Origin: Bacteroidales bacterium
GTDB lineage: Bacteria > Bacteroidota > Bacteroidia > Bacteroidales > F082
Length of the DNA: 48,782 bases
Direction of reading: 5' to 3'
Assembly (NCBI GenBank): GCA_017530365.1
Contig: JAFXMK010000030.1
Coordinates: 1-48,782, forward strand
Below the pieces are notes generated by a model that saw only the letters and a list, made by a program, of their open reading frames with translations, was not told the DNA's origin and did no database searches. A program made the translations under genes and the position numbers. Below are positions 15,077 to 23,451 of this stretch, in pieces (positions within the stretch are counted from its first letter, which is position 1; each line of letters opens with the position of its first letter).

Positions 15077-16693
15077 ATGAACGTTAACCCCTTAGAAGCA
15101 CTGCAAATGGCTGAAGAACAACAAGAAATCAAAGTCAAGACGGTGGAGCGGGAGTTGGTCATCAACGCCCGTGCTTCGGAGGTTGACATCGCTCTGTTGG
15201 AGGACAAGATACTTGTCGAACTTCACAAAGAGAAAACCAACAACCAGTTTGCGGTTGGAGACGTGTATCTGGGACGGGTCAAGAAGATCCTGCCTGGCCT
15301 GAACGCCGCTTTTGTTGACGTGGGCTACGAGAAGGAAGCCTTCCTTCACTATCTCGACCTCGGTCCTCAGTTCCGTTCCCTGCTCAAGTTCAAGAACATG
15401 CTCACATCCAGTAAGGAAGGTGAGGTGACGATGGAGAAGTTCAAGCTTGAACCCGACATCGAGAAAAGCGGCAAGATCGCCAATATGCTGAATGCAGGCG
15501 ACCTCATTCCCGTGCAGATCGCCAAAGAGCCGATCTCTACCAAGGGTCCGCGTATCTCTGCCGAGATCTCCTTCGCCGGAAGGTATCTTGTCCTTGTGCC
15601 GTTCTCAAACCGCATTTCGGTATCCCAAAAAATCCGCAGCGGCGAAGAAAGAAGCCGTCTGAAACGACTGATCCAAAGCATCAGACCCGCCAACTATGGC
15701 GTCATCATCCGTACCGTGGCCGAAAACAAGAAAGTGGCCGACCTCGACGCAGACCTCAAGACCCTCATCGAAAAATGGGAACGCTGTGTCAGCGAGATGA
15801 CCAAGATGACTGCCGCGGGCCGCATGGTCAGCGAACAGGACCAGACCATGGTCATGCTGCGCGATTTATTGAACGAGTCGTTCAACAACATCCATGTGAA
15901 CGACGAAATGCTCTATGAAGAAATTCGGAGTTACATCCAAACCATCGCTCCCCAGAAGACCGAGATCGTCAAGCTGTACAAGGGAAGAGATTCCATCTTC
16001 GACAACTTCGGCGTCTCACGCCAGATCAAGGGACTCTTCGGGAAGGTGGTTACCATCAGAAACGGTGTTTACCTCATCATCGAACACACCGAGGCCATGC
16101 ACGTCATCGACGTCAACAGCGGCCATCGCGTCAATAAGGAGAACTCGCAGGAAGAAAACGCGCTCCTGGTCAACATAGAAGCGGCCAAGGAGATTGCCCG
16201 TCAGTTGCGCCTGCGTGATATGGGAGGCATCATCATCGTCGATTTCATCGACATGCGCGAAGCGGAGCACCGCAAGCAACTCTATGATGTGCTATGCCAG
16301 GAGATGGCACTCGACCGTGCCAAACACACCATCCTGCCCGCCACCAAGTTCGGCCTCATCCAGATCACACGCCAACGCGTCCGTCCCGCTACGGAAGTAC
16401 AAGTGCAGGAAAAATGCCCCGTGTGCGACGGCGAAGGCAAGATCCGCCCTGCCATCCTTTACATTGACGAGATTGAGAACAACCTCAGGTACCTCTTACA
16501 GGACCAAAACGAAAACAACATCACGCTGCAGGTCCATCCGTTCATCGGTGCCTATCTCACGAAGGGTTGGTTCTCGATCAGGCGCAAGTGGATGAAGAAA
16601 TACGGCAAGTCGTTCAAAGTCGAATCCGTAGAAGACTTCCACATGCTCCAGTACAACTTCCGGAACGCCAAAGGCGACGATATCAAGATCTGA
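15077..16693 (+). CDS. rng: Ribonuclease G/E family endoribonuclease
   Basis: 538 residues from the ATG at 15077 (a TTG three codons upstream is possible). It cleaves single-stranded RNA in rRNA maturation and mRNA decay. Order: a divergent N-terminus; RNase H-like/S1 region (SEVDIALLEDKILVELHKEK, then GDVYLGRVKKILPGLNAAFVDVGYEKEAFLHY); and the DNase I-like catalytic domain with metal-binding Asp D345 (HVIDVNSG) and D389 (IIIVDFIDM). The zinc-link Cys pair CPVC (C447, C450) follows, then a small C-terminal domain. There is no long RNase E scaffold tail, so RNase G type is the better name. It ends 23 bases before a palindrome plus T-run that should terminate transcription. Confidence 0.94.
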   Translation: MNVNPLEALQMAEEQQEIKVKTVERELVINARASEVDIALLEDKILVELHKEKTNNQFAVGDVYLGRVKKILPGLNAAFVDVGYEKEAFLHYLDLGPQFRSLLKFKNMLTSSKEGEVTMEKFKLEPDIEKSGKIANMLNAGDLIPVQIAKEPISTKGPRISAEISFAGRYLVLVPFSNRISVSQKIRSGEERSRLKRLIQSIRPANYGVIIRTVAENKKVADLDADLKTLIEKWERCVSEMTKMTAAGRMVSEQDQTMVMLRDLLNESFNNIHVNDEMLYEEIRSYIQTIAPQKTEIVKLYKGRDSIFDNFGVSRQIKGLFGKVVTIRNGVYLIIEHTEAMHVIDVNSGHRVNKENSQEENALLVNIEAAKEIARQLRLRDMGGIIIVDFIDMREAEHRKQLYDVLCQEMALDRAKHTILPATKFGLIQITRQRVRPATEVQVQEKCPVCDGEGKIRPAILYIDEIENNLRYLLQDQNENNITLQVHPFIGAYLTKGWFSIRRKWMKKYGKSFKVESVEDFHMLQYNFRNAKGDDIKI

Positions 16694-16716
16694 TATTTCC
16701 GGAAAAACGATTCATC

Positions 16717-16751
16717 GTGGAGACGGTGCACGCACCGTCTCCACTTTTTTT
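16717..16751 (+). terminator. rng terminator built on the 28-bp palindrome (copy 2)
   Basis: Perfect 13-bp arms (beginning GTGGAGACGGTGC) around AC at 16717-16744, followed by seven T: a strong rho-independent terminator on the plus strand. The palindrome itself is the same dispersed element as at 6263-6290, here apparently recruited as a terminator. Confidence 0.85.
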
Positions 16752-16752
16752 A

Positions 16753-16760
16753 TATCTTTG
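16753..16760 (+). promoter_or_regulatory. -7 box for trpS
   Basis: TATCTTTG matches TAnnTTTG and begins two bases after the rng terminator T-run, 36 bases before the trpS ATG. The -33 region would fall inside the palindrome. Confidence 0.45.
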
Positions 16761-16770
16761 CCCCAAATTA

Positions 16771-16796
16771 ACTGACCAACTGATCAACTGAAAACT
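16771..16796 (+). repeat. AACTGA-type junction repeat upstream of trpS
   Basis: Three degenerate units (ACTGACCA, ACTGATCA, ACTGAAAA) run directly into the trpS start codon. The 15-mer CAACTGAAAACTATG, including the start codon, is identical before adk (43434-43448). Confidence 0.7.
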
Positions 16797-17789
16797 ATGA
16801 AAGACATCGTCCTAAGCGGCATCCGTCCCACCGGCAACCTTCATCTTGGCAACTATTACGGCGCCGTCCGCAGCTTCGTCAAGATGCAGGAGGAATACAA
16901 TTGTTACTTCTTTATTGCCGACTGGCACTCGCTGACCACCCATCCCAAACCGGAAAACATACAACGTTCGGCAAGAACCATCCTGGCTGAATACCTCGCT
17001 TGCGGCATCGACCCCGAGAAGGCCACCATCTATATCCAAAGCGATGTCCCGGAAACCATAGAGCTCTATCTCTATTTCAATATGAACGCCTACATCGGCG
17101 AACTCGGTCGTGTGACCACCTTCAAGGAGAAGGCGCGTCAGCAACCCGACAACGTGAATGCCGGCCTGTTCACCTATCCGACGCTGATGGCTGCCGACAT
17201 CCTGCAGCATCGCGCCAAGTGGGTTCCCGTGGGCAAGGACCAGGAACAGAACATGGAGATGGCCCGCAAATGCGCCCGCCGCTTCAACAACATCTATGGC
17301 GTGGAGTTTTTCCCTGAACCGCAGAACTACTACTTCGGCGGTGATGCCATCAAGGTGCCGGGTCTCGACGGATCAGGCAAGATGGGCAAGAGCGATGGCA
17401 ACTGCATCTACCTCTTTGAAGATGAAAAGACCGTGCGCAAGAAAGTGATGCGTGCCGTCACCGACAACGGTCCTCAGGAGCCCAACAGTCCCAAACCGGA
17501 AGTCATCCAGAACCTCTTCACCATGATGAGCATCGTGAGTGCCCCAGAGACCGTGAAGTTCTTCGACGAGAAATGGAACGACTGCACCTTGCGCTATGGC
17601 GACATGAAGAAACAGCTGGCTGAGGATATGGTGCAGACCCTGAATCCTATCCGCGAACGCATCCAGGAGTTCTCGTCCGACACGGAGCGCCTCGACCGCA
17701 TCGCGCGTCTCGGCGCCGAGAAAGCCCGTGAGAGCGCTGCCAAGACCCTTAACGAAGTTCGTAAAATCATCGGTTTCCGTACATTCTGA
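16797..17789 (+). CDS. trpS: Tryptophanyl-tRNA synthetase
   Basis: 330 residues, normal for bacterial TrpRS. It charges tRNA-Trp with tryptophan in the cytoplasm. Class I signatures: HLGN at residues 16-19 in IRPTGNLHLGNYYGAV (HIGH motif), and KMGKS at 195-199 (KMSKS motif). PVGKDQEQNMEMAR lies between them as in the family. It is preceded by an AACTGA-type repeat and ends in a TTCTGTC-type repeat before hflX. It probably heads the trpS-hflX-tatD-ansA run. Confidence 0.97.
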   Translation: MKDIVLSGIRPTGNLHLGNYYGAVRSFVKMQEEYNCYFFIADWHSLTTHPKPENIQRSARTILAEYLACGIDPEKATIYIQSDVPETIELYLYFNMNAYIGELGRVTTFKEKARQQPDNVNAGLFTYPTLMAADILQHRAKWVPVGKDQEQNMEMARKCARRFNNIYGVEFFPEPQNYYFGGDAIKVPGLDGSGKMGKSDGNCIYLFEDEKTVRKKVMRAVTDNGPQEPNSPKPEVIQNLFTMMSIVSAPETVKFFDEKWNDCTLRYGDMKKQLAEDMVQTLNPIRERIQEFSSDTERLDRIARLGAEKARESAAKTLNEVRKIIGFRTF

Positions 17790-17818
17790 CTTCTGTCTTC
17801 TGTCTTCTGACTTCTGAA
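17785..17818. repeat. TTCTGTC-unit junction repeat between trpS and hflX
   Basis: Four to five copies of a CTTCTGT/CTTCTGA heptamer. It includes the trpS stop codon (17787-17789) and stops ten bases before the hflX ATG. It shares a 19-mer with 6469-6487. Confidence 0.75.
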
Positions 17819-17827
17819 TTCAATCTC

Positions 17828-19021
17828 ATGGGTGACTTTGTAACATACGAAAAAATACCTGAACGCGCTGTCCTAATAGCCGTTGCCAGCAAGAAACAGA
17901 GCCGTGAACGTACGGAGGAATATCTCGACGAGCTTGCCTTTCTGCTGGAGACTGCCGGTGGCGTACCTGTGGCGCGTTTCGTGCAGGCCATGGACCATCC
18001 ATCCAGCGTGAGCTATCTTGGTTCGGGCAAGCTGGAGGAGATCCATCAATACATCAAGGCGGAGAACATAGAGATCGCCGTCATCGACGATGAACTGAGC
18101 GCCACTCAGGCCCGTAACATGGAGCAGGCTTTGGAATGTCGCGTCCTCGACCGTACCAGCCTCATCCTCGACATCTTTGCTTCCAATGCCCATACGGCAC
18201 ACGCAAAAGCTCAGGTGGAGCTGGCGCAGTATCAGTACTTGCTGCCTCGCTTGACCCGTATGTGGACCCACTTGGAGCGCCAACGGGGCGGTATCGGTAT
18301 GCGCGGTCCCGGTGAGACCCAGATTGAGACCGACCGCCGTTTAATCCTTGACCGCATCTCCGTGTTGAAGGAGAAGCTCAAGGAAATCGACATGCAGAAG
18401 ACCGTGCAGCGCAAGAACCGTGGTAAACTGGTGCGTGTGGCCTTGGTTGGTTACACCAACGTGGGAAAATCCACCATTATGAACCTGCTGAGCAAATCGG
18501 AAGTCTATACCGAGAACAAGCTCTTCGCCACTTTGGATACCACTGTGCGCAAAGTGGTGGTGGAGAACCTGCCTTTCTTGTTGTCCGACACGGTAGGTTT
18601 CATCCGTAAGTTGCCGCATCATCTTGTGGAGTCGTTCAAGTCCACCTTGGACGAGGTGCGCGAATCCGACATCCTGTTGCATGTGGTCGATATTTCCCAT
18701 CCCGACTTCGAGTCGCAGATTGAGGTGGTCAACCAGACATTGGCCGAGTTGGGTTGCGCCGACAAGAAGACCATCATGGTGTTCAACAAGATCGACGCTT
18801 ACACTTGGGAGGAGAAGGATCCCACCGACCTCACGCCAGCCACCAAACGCAACGTCTCTTACGACGATTTGAAGCAGACCTGGATGGCCAAGATGAACGA
18901 CAACTGCATCTTCATCTCCGCCAAGAACCGCGACAATTATCAGGAATTCAGGGATTTGCTCTACAAAGAAATCCGAGATATGCACGCCATCAGGTATCCG
19001 TACGATAATTTCTTGTATTAA
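17828..19021 (+). CDS. hflX: GTPase HflX
   Basis: 397 residues. HflX is a ribosome-binding GTPase that rescues stalled ribosomes under stress. The N-terminal HflX domain (about 10-130), the linking helical segment with RGGIGMRGPGETQIETDRR, and the G domain are all present. G1 is GYTNVGKST (208-216), the G3 Asp-x-x-Gly is in DTVGFIRKLPHHLVESF, and G4 NKID is in VFNKIDAY. It sits between trpS and tatD, with only three bases to tatD, so hflX and tatD are surely co-transcribed. Confidence 0.96.
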   Translation: MGDFVTYEKIPERAVLIAVASKKQSRERTEEYLDELAFLLETAGGVPVARFVQAMDHPSSVSYLGSGKLEEIHQYIKAENIEIAVIDDELSATQARNMEQALECRVLDRTSLILDIFASNAHTAHAKAQVELAQYQYLLPRLTRMWTHLERQRGGIGMRGPGETQIETDRRLILDRISVLKEKLKEIDMQKTVQRKNRGKLVRVALVGYTNVGKSTIMNLLSKSEVYTENKLFATLDTTVRKVVVENLPFLLSDTVGFIRKLPHHLVESFKSTLDEVRESDILLHVVDISHPDFESQIEVVNQTLAELGCADKKTIMVFNKIDAYTWEEKDPTDLTPATKRNVSYDDLKQTWMAKMNDNCIFISAKNRDNYQEFRDLLYKEIRDMHAIRYPYDNFLY

Positions 19022-19024
19022 GCC

Positions 19025-19813
19025 ATGCTGCTCATCGACACCCATACCCATATCTACGATTCAGCTTTCGACATTGACCGTTCCGAAGTTGTACAACGAG
19101 CTTTGGATGCAGGCGTTGGCATGATGCTCCTGCCCAACGTGGATGCCTCGACTATCAAACCCATGCTGGAGATGCATGAGCAATTCCCTGATTGTACCCG
19201 TATGATGATGGGTTTGCAACCCGAAGAGGTAAAAGGCGACTATAAGCAGGTGCTTGCTCTGATGGAGAAGGAGTTGGAACGCGGTATATATATAGGTGTG
19301 GGGGAGATCGGCCTTGATTTTTATTGGGATACGACCTTTGAGCATGAACAACTTGATGCCTTCGAAACCCAGCTGAATTGGGCCAAACAGCTGCAGCTGC
19401 CACTTTCCATCCACTGCCGTAATGCCTTCAACTTCATGGTGCGGCTCCTCGAAAAACACCAAGACGGCCGCCTCCACGGTGTGATGCATTGCTTTACGGG
19501 GACGGAAGAGGAAGCCAAGGCTTATCTCGACCTCGGATTCCATCTCGGCTTGGGCGGCGTGACCACTTATAAGAATTGCGCTCTGAAGGACTATTTGTGC
19601 AATATTCCGCTGGATCGTATCGTTTTGGAAACCGACGCGCCTTATCTTTCGCCTGTTCCGCATCGCGGCAAGCGCAACGAGCCAGCCTTCATGGTGGATA
19701 CGGCGAAAAGGATTGCTGAACTTTATGATACTCCTCTGGAGGATTTAACCAAGACAATCACAAGAAACACTATAAATGTATTTAATAGGATAACTGAACA
19801 ACTGATTAACTGA
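19025..19813 (+). CDS. tatD: TatD-family metal-dependent hydrolase (DNase)
   Basis: 262 residues. Metal ligands are visible: H7 and H9 (IDTHTHIYD), E93-type Glu in IGVGEIGLDFYWD, His in PLSIHCRNA, His in HGVMHCFTGT and Asp in VLETDAPYLSP. Members are 3'-5' exonucleases or D-aminoacyl-tRNA-type hydrolases; the exact substrate is not fixed by sequence. The last seven residues (ITEQLIN) and the stop codon are encoded by an AACTGA-type junction repeat, so the natural C-terminus has been extended or replaced by repeat sequence. The catalytic part is unaffected. Confidence 0.93.
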   Translation: MLLIDTHTHIYDSAFDIDRSEVVQRALDAGVGMMLLPNVDASTIKPMLEMHEQFPDCTRMMMGLQPEEVKGDYKQVLALMEKELERGIYIGVGEIGLDFYWDTTFEHEQLDAFETQLNWAKQLQLPLSIHCRNAFNFMVRLLEKHQDGRLHGVMHCFTGTEEEAKAYLDLGFHLGLGGVTTYKNCALKDYLCNIPLDRIVLETDAPYLSPVPHRGKRNEPAFMVDTAKRIAELYDTPLEDLTKTITRNTINVFNRITEQLIN

Positions 19814-19829
19814 ATAACTACCAACTGAA
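19791..19829 (+). repeat. AACTGA-type junction repeat between tatD and ansA
   Basis: Degenerate units TAACTGAA, CAACTGAT, TAACTGAA, TAACTACC, AACTGAAT. It contains the tatD stop codon and ends five bases before the ansA ATG. Confidence 0.7.
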
Positions 19830-19833
19830 TAAT

Positions 19834-20868
19834 ATGACCCAAAAAGAAGAAACATCCATCCTTGTTCTTTATACCGGAGGAACCATCGGCATGATGCAAG
19901 ACCCCAAGACGGGTGCCTTGGTGCCTTTCGACTTCGACAATATCTACAAGCACTTGCCTGTGCTGCAGAACTTCGGCTATCAGATTGATTTCTATAGCTT
20001 CGATCCTTTGATCGACTCGTCCAACATGTCGCCCGACTTCTGGGCCAAGCTGGCGCAGAAGATCACGGAGAATTATGAACAGTACGATGGCTTCGTGGTG
20101 CTTCATGGCTCCGACACCATGGCCTACACAGCCTCGGCGTTGAGTTTCATGCTGGAGAACCTCAACAAGCCTGTGGTCCTCACAGGATCGCAGCTGCCGA
20201 TGGGTGTGGTGCGCACCGACGGTCGCGAGAACTTCCTTGCCGCCATCGAGATTGCTGCCGCCAAGGAGGACGACACCGCCATCGTCCCTGAGGTCTGCAT
20301 CTTCTTCCAAGACCAGCTGCTGCGCGGCAACCGTACCACCAAGTTCAATGCCGAGAACTTCAACGCCTTTGCCTCGACCAACTATCCTGGTCTGGCCGAA
20401 GTGGGTGTGCATATCAAATACAACAAGGACCGCATCCTGAAGCCCAACTTCAAGAAGTTGAAGCTGCACACCAACATGGATCGCAACGTGGGCATCCTGA
20501 AGCTTTTCCCGGGCATCTCCGAGGAGTTTGTGCGCCATGCCTTGCGCACGCCGGGTTTGAAGGCGTTGGTGTTGGAGACCTTTGGTTCTGGCAATGCCAC
20601 CACGGCATCATGGTTCCTCGATGCCTTGAAAGAGGCCATCGACAGGGGACTGATCATCCTCAATATCACCCAGTGCAAAGGCGGTTCAGTGGAGATGGGC
20701 CGTTATGAAACCAGTCTTGACATGGCCCGTATCGGTGTGGTGAGCGGCTATGATCTTACCACCGAGGCTGCCGTGGCAAAATTGATGTATCTGATCGGCG
20801 AAGGTCTCTCGAGGGAGAAAGTCATTGAAATCCTTGGAGTTTCCATCCGAGGGGAGATGACAAAATAG
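19834..20868 (+). CDS. ansA: L-asparaginase, type I (cytoplasmic)
   Basis: 344 residues without a signal peptide. It hydrolyses asparagine to aspartate and ammonia. Both catalytic threonines are visible: T17 in LYTGGTIGMM and T95 with D94 in VLHGSDTMAYTASAL. PVVLTGSQLPMG and the C-terminal ALVLETFGSGNA also fit AnsA. It is the last gene of the trpS-hflX-tatD-ansA run; no hairpin terminator was seen before the tRNA-Ser promoter. Confidence 0.95.
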   Translation: MTQKEETSILVLYTGGTIGMMQDPKTGALVPFDFDNIYKHLPVLQNFGYQIDFYSFDPLIDSSNMSPDFWAKLAQKITENYEQYDGFVVLHGSDTMAYTASALSFMLENLNKPVVLTGSQLPMGVVRTDGRENFLAAIEIAAAKEDDTAIVPEVCIFFQDQLLRGNRTTKFNAENFNAFASTNYPGLAEVGVHIKYNKDRILKPNFKKLKLHTNMDRNVGILKLFPGISEEFVRHALRTPGLKALVLETFGSGNATTASWFLDALKEAIDRGLIILNITQCKGGSVEMGRYETSLDMARIGVVSGYDLTTEAAVAKLMYLIGEGLSREKVIEILGVSIRGEMTK

Positions 20869-20895
20869 GTCGTTTGCAAAAAAAATGCGTTTGTC

Positions 20896-20928
20896 TTGGT
20901 AATGCAAACAAAATAATTTGTAATTTTG
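20896..20928 (+). promoter_or_regulatory. Promoter of tRNA-Ser
   Basis: TTG at 20896-20898, a 22-base spacer and TAATTTTG at 20921-20928, ending 14 bases before the tRNA 5' end. Confidence 0.6.
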
Positions 20929-20942
20929 GCAACGATTTTTCT

Positions 20943-21030
20943 GGAGAGATGTCCGAGTGGTTTAAGGAGCACGCCTGGAAAGTGTGTGTACTCCAAAAGG
21001 GTACCGCGGGTTCGAATCCCGCTCTCTCCG
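20943..21030 (+). tRNA. tRNA-Ser (GGA)
   Basis: 88 bases. The acceptor arm GGAGAGA pairs with TCTCTCC, with discriminator G73. The D arm starts TGTCCGAGTGG. The anticodon loop reads CTGGAAA with anticodon GGA, followed by the long class II variable arm typical of tRNA-Ser (about GTACTCCAAAAGGGTAC). The T arm is CGGGTTCGAATCCCG. The 3' CCA is not encoded. It lies 45 bases upstream of exbB and may be processed from a shared transcript. Confidence 0.97.
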
Positions 21031-21075
21031 CAGACTGAACAGAAATTATTTGTAATCACAACATTAAACTAAATC

Positions 21076-21894
21076 ATGAAAAAATTAATTGCTTTCCTCA
21101 CGATTGTTGGTTTTATGACATTTGGAATCAGCAATCTCTTTGCTCAAGAAGAGCAAGCTCAACCAGAAGAAGCAGCTACCGAACAGGTTGCTGAAACCGT
21201 AGCTCCTGCTGTTGAAGAGGCTGCTACCACAGATCTCACCCCAGCCGAAGGTCCCACCACTTTCCGCGAGTCAATCAAGAAACAATTCATCGACGGTGGT
21301 CCTGGCTTCATGGGCATCGTGTTGGTCATCTTGTTGCTTGGTATGGCCATCTCCATTGAGAGAATCATCTATTTGACCATGGCTGACGCCAACTCCAAGA
21401 AGCTTCTCGCCGGTATTGAAGAGAAGATGAAAGCTGGTGATGTTGAAGGTGCCAAACAACTCTGCAAGGACACCCGCGGTCCTGTCGCTAGCATCTTCAC
21501 CCAAGGCCTCATCCGTTATCAAGACGGCCAGTCATTGGACGAAGTTGAAAAGTCACTCGTTTCCTACGGTGGCGTTGCTGCTGGCAAGCTCGAAAGCGGT
21601 TTGAGTTGGATCGGCCTCTGCATCAGCTTGGCTCCTATGTTCGGATTCATGGGTACCGTTATCGGTATGATCCAGGCCTTCGATGATATCGCCGCTGCCG
21701 GTGATATGAGCCCAACCGTCGTTGCATCAGGTATGAAGGTCGCTCTGTTGACCACCGTGTTCGGTCTGATCGCAGCTATCATCCTTCAGATTTTCTTCAA
21801 CTTCATTGCTTCAAAAATCGAAAAGATCACGAGCGACATGGAAGACGCTTCCATCAGCTTCATGGACATCCTTGTTAAATACAACAACAAATAA
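21076..21894 (+). CDS. exbB: ExbB/TolQ/MotA-family proton channel protein
   Basis: 272 residues. A signal peptide-like N-terminus (to about residue 23, ending LFA) is followed by a Glu/Ala-rich periplasmic stretch to about 60, common in Bacteroidota ExbB. Then come three membrane helices: about 74-98 (FMGIVLVILLLGMAISIERI), about 170-200 (SWIGLCISLAPMFGFMGTVIGM) and about 215-245. The GFMGTVIGMIQAFDDIA segment is the core signature. With two ExbD proteins it forms the proton-driven motor that energises TonB in the inner membrane. It is first in a four-gene operon with 12- to 16-base gaps. Confidence 0.93.
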   Translation: MKKLIAFLTIVGFMTFGISNLFAQEEQAQPEEAATEQVAETVAPAVEEAATTDLTPAEGPTTFRESIKKQFIDGGPGFMGIVLVILLLGMAISIERIIYLTMADANSKKLLAGIEEKMKAGDVEGAKQLCKDTRGPVASIFTQGLIRYQDGQSLDEVEKSLVSYGGVAAGKLESGLSWIGLCISLAPMFGFMGTVIGMIQAFDDIAAAGDMSPTVVASGMKVALLTTVFGLIAAIILQIFFNFIASKIEKITSDMEDASISFMDILVKYNNK

Positions 21895-21906
21895 TCAGTA
21901 TTAATC

Positions 21907-22332
21907 ATGAACGGTAAGCTTTCAAATATCGGAAAATGGGTCTTTGGCGCACTGGCTCTCGTTACCATTGTCCTGGCAGTGATTTTCTACCTGGATCTTA
22001 AGAACGACGGTCGCACCAACATGATCCTGAATTGGGGCTACATCTTGATTATACTTGGCATCGTTATCGCAATTTTATCAGTTATCATCTCTGGTGTCGT
22101 CAAAGGCATCAATCTCAAAAAGATCTTAATTGCATTGGCTGCGATTGTCGTTATTGGAGTTGTAGCATACATCATGTCAAAAGGCAGCTTCGGCGTTGAA
22201 TATCCTACGGGCGAGCATGTCTATTCAGGCAGAACCCACGGATTGGTCGAATGGGGCCTTAACTTCTTCTATATCACACTTGGAGTTAGCATTATCACTA
22301 TTCTCTATTCAGTTATCAGATCAGGTAAATAA
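21907..22332 (+). CDS. Four-helix membrane protein of the Exb operon, unknown function
   Basis: 141 residues, almost entirely membrane-spanning. Helices are at about 11-30 (VFGALALVTIVLAVIFYL), 42-63 (YILIILGIVIAILSVIISGV), 70-90 (ILIALAAIVVIGVVAYIM) and 115-136. A small protein of this kind regularly lies between exbB and exbD in Bacteroidota, so it is probably an accessory subunit of the Exb motor, but I know of no experimental role. There are 12 bases to exbB and 11 to exbD. Confidence 0.8.
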   Translation: MNGKLSNIGKWVFGALALVTIVLAVIFYLDLKNDGRTNMILNWGYILIILGIVIAILSVIISGVVKGINLKKILIALAAIVVIGVVAYIMSKGSFGVEYPTGEHVYSGRTHGLVEWGLNFFYITLGVSIITILYSVIRSGK

Positions 22333-22343
22333 AACATTTCATC

Positions 22344-22907
22344 ATGGCCAGGAAAACCCCAGAAATTAATTCTAGTTCGCAGGCTGACATAGCATTCTTG
22401 CTATTGTGTTTCTTCCTGATGACCACCTCCATGGACGTGGATTACGGTATCACCCGTCGTCTGCCCCCTCCGGTGGAACAAAACGACGATGACGTCAAGG
22501 TCAAGGAAAGAAACGTGATGAATGTTTTGATTAACAAGAATAACAAGCTGATGGTCAACGGCCGTCCTTCGGATATCTCCCTGCTGAAGGAAGACGCCAA
22601 GCACTTCATGACTCCTCGCCCGGGCGACGAAACAGCTCCGGAAGTGGAACCCAAGACAATTGAGCTCCTCGGCGAAATCATGATGTCGAAAGGCGTGATC
22701 TCTCTGCAGAACGACCGCGGTACATCGTATGCTATGTATATCAGTGTGCAGAATGAGCTGGCACGCGCCTTCAATGAGTTGAAGGAGGAGATGGCTTGGA
22801 AACACTTCCATAAACATCTCGACCAGCTCAATGAAGACCAAACCAAAGCTGTCGGTGAAGCTGTGCCTGTCCGTGTCAGTGAAGCTGAACCTGTTGAAGT
22901 ACATTAA
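22344..22907 (+). CDS. exbD: ExbD-family biopolymer transport protein (first copy)
   Basis: 187 residues with a single N-terminal membrane helix (about 16-34, IAFLLLCFFLMTTSM). The essential intramembrane Asp sits at its start (D15 in SSSQADIAF). A periplasmic domain follows, longer than the classical ExbD (usually about 140), with an unstructured acidic tail from about 165. Bacteroidota normally carry two unlike ExbD copies in tandem. It couples proton flow to TonB. Confidence 0.92.
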   Translation: MARKTPEINSSSQADIAFLLLCFFLMTTSMDVDYGITRRLPPPVEQNDDDVKVKERNVMNVLINKNNKLMVNGRPSDISLLKEDAKHFMTPRPGDETAPEVEPKTIELLGEIMMSKGVISLQNDRGTSYAMYISVQNELARAFNELKEEMAWKHFHKHLDQLNEDQTKAVGEAVPVRVSEAEPVEVH

Positions 22908-22922
22908 AAGGAGGATTGAACT

Positions 22923-23390
22923 ATGGGTAAATTTAGAAAAGAAGGTAAAAAGGAAGTGCCACAAGTGAGCACCTCGTCACTGCCTGACATTGTTTACATG
23001 TTGATCTTCTTCTTTATGATCACCACTTCAATGCGTGACGTTGAACTGAGAGTCAAGACAGCATTGCCTAAGGCAACCGAAATTGCCAAGCTTGAAAAAA
23101 AGGCTTTGGTTAGCTCAATCTACATCGGCCCGCCCCGTGACCAGAAACTCGGTACCGAGTCGCGTATCCAGTTGAACGACCAGTTCGCCCGTCCCGATGA
23201 TATCGCCGACTGGGTGCTTCAGGAACGTGAAGCTCGTAACGAGGCCGACCGTCCGCTGCTGACTACCGCACTGAAGGTGCACAAAGACACCCGTATGGGT
23301 ATCGTCACCGACGTGAAACAGGAACTCCGTAAAGTTGGTGCCTTCCGTATCAACTACACGACCCTGAAAGGTAGCGCATTGGATAACTAA
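22923..23390 (+). CDS. exbD: ExbD-family biopolymer transport protein (second copy)
   Basis: 155 residues. A basic N-terminus (MGKFRKEGKKEV) precedes one membrane helix at about 20-38 (LPDIVYMLIFFFMITTSM) with the proton-site Asp at D22. The periplasmic part ends in the ExbD fold (DTRMGIVTDVKQELRKVGAFRINY). It differs strongly from the first ExbD apart from the helix, so the two are paralogues with likely distinct places in the motor. A bidirectional terminator follows at 23414. Confidence 0.92.
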   Translation: MGKFRKEGKKEVPQVSTSSLPDIVYMLIFFFMITTSMRDVELRVKTALPKATEIAKLEKKALVSSIYIGPPRDQKLGTESRIQLNDQFARPDDIADWVLQEREARNEADRPLLTTALKVHKDTRMGIVTDVKQELRKVGAFRINYTTLKGSALDN

Positions 23391-23413
23391 GAAGAGCACG
23401 CTCTTCGAAACAG

Positions 23414-23442
23414 AAAAAGGATGCCGAAAGGCATCCTTTTTT
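23414..23442. terminator. Bidirectional terminator after the Exb operon
   Basis: A 12-bp stem AAAAAGGATGCC with GGCATCCTTTTT around a GAAA tetraloop. It ends the Exb operon on the plus strand; read on the minus strand it also ends the tRNA at 23452-23525. Confidence 0.92.
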
Positions 23443-23451
23443 CGTTTTCCG

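Noticed and set aside
18341-19051. Minus-strand frame of 236 codons opposite hflX
   Set aside because: Shadow of hflX, whose GTPase motifs are all in the plus frame.
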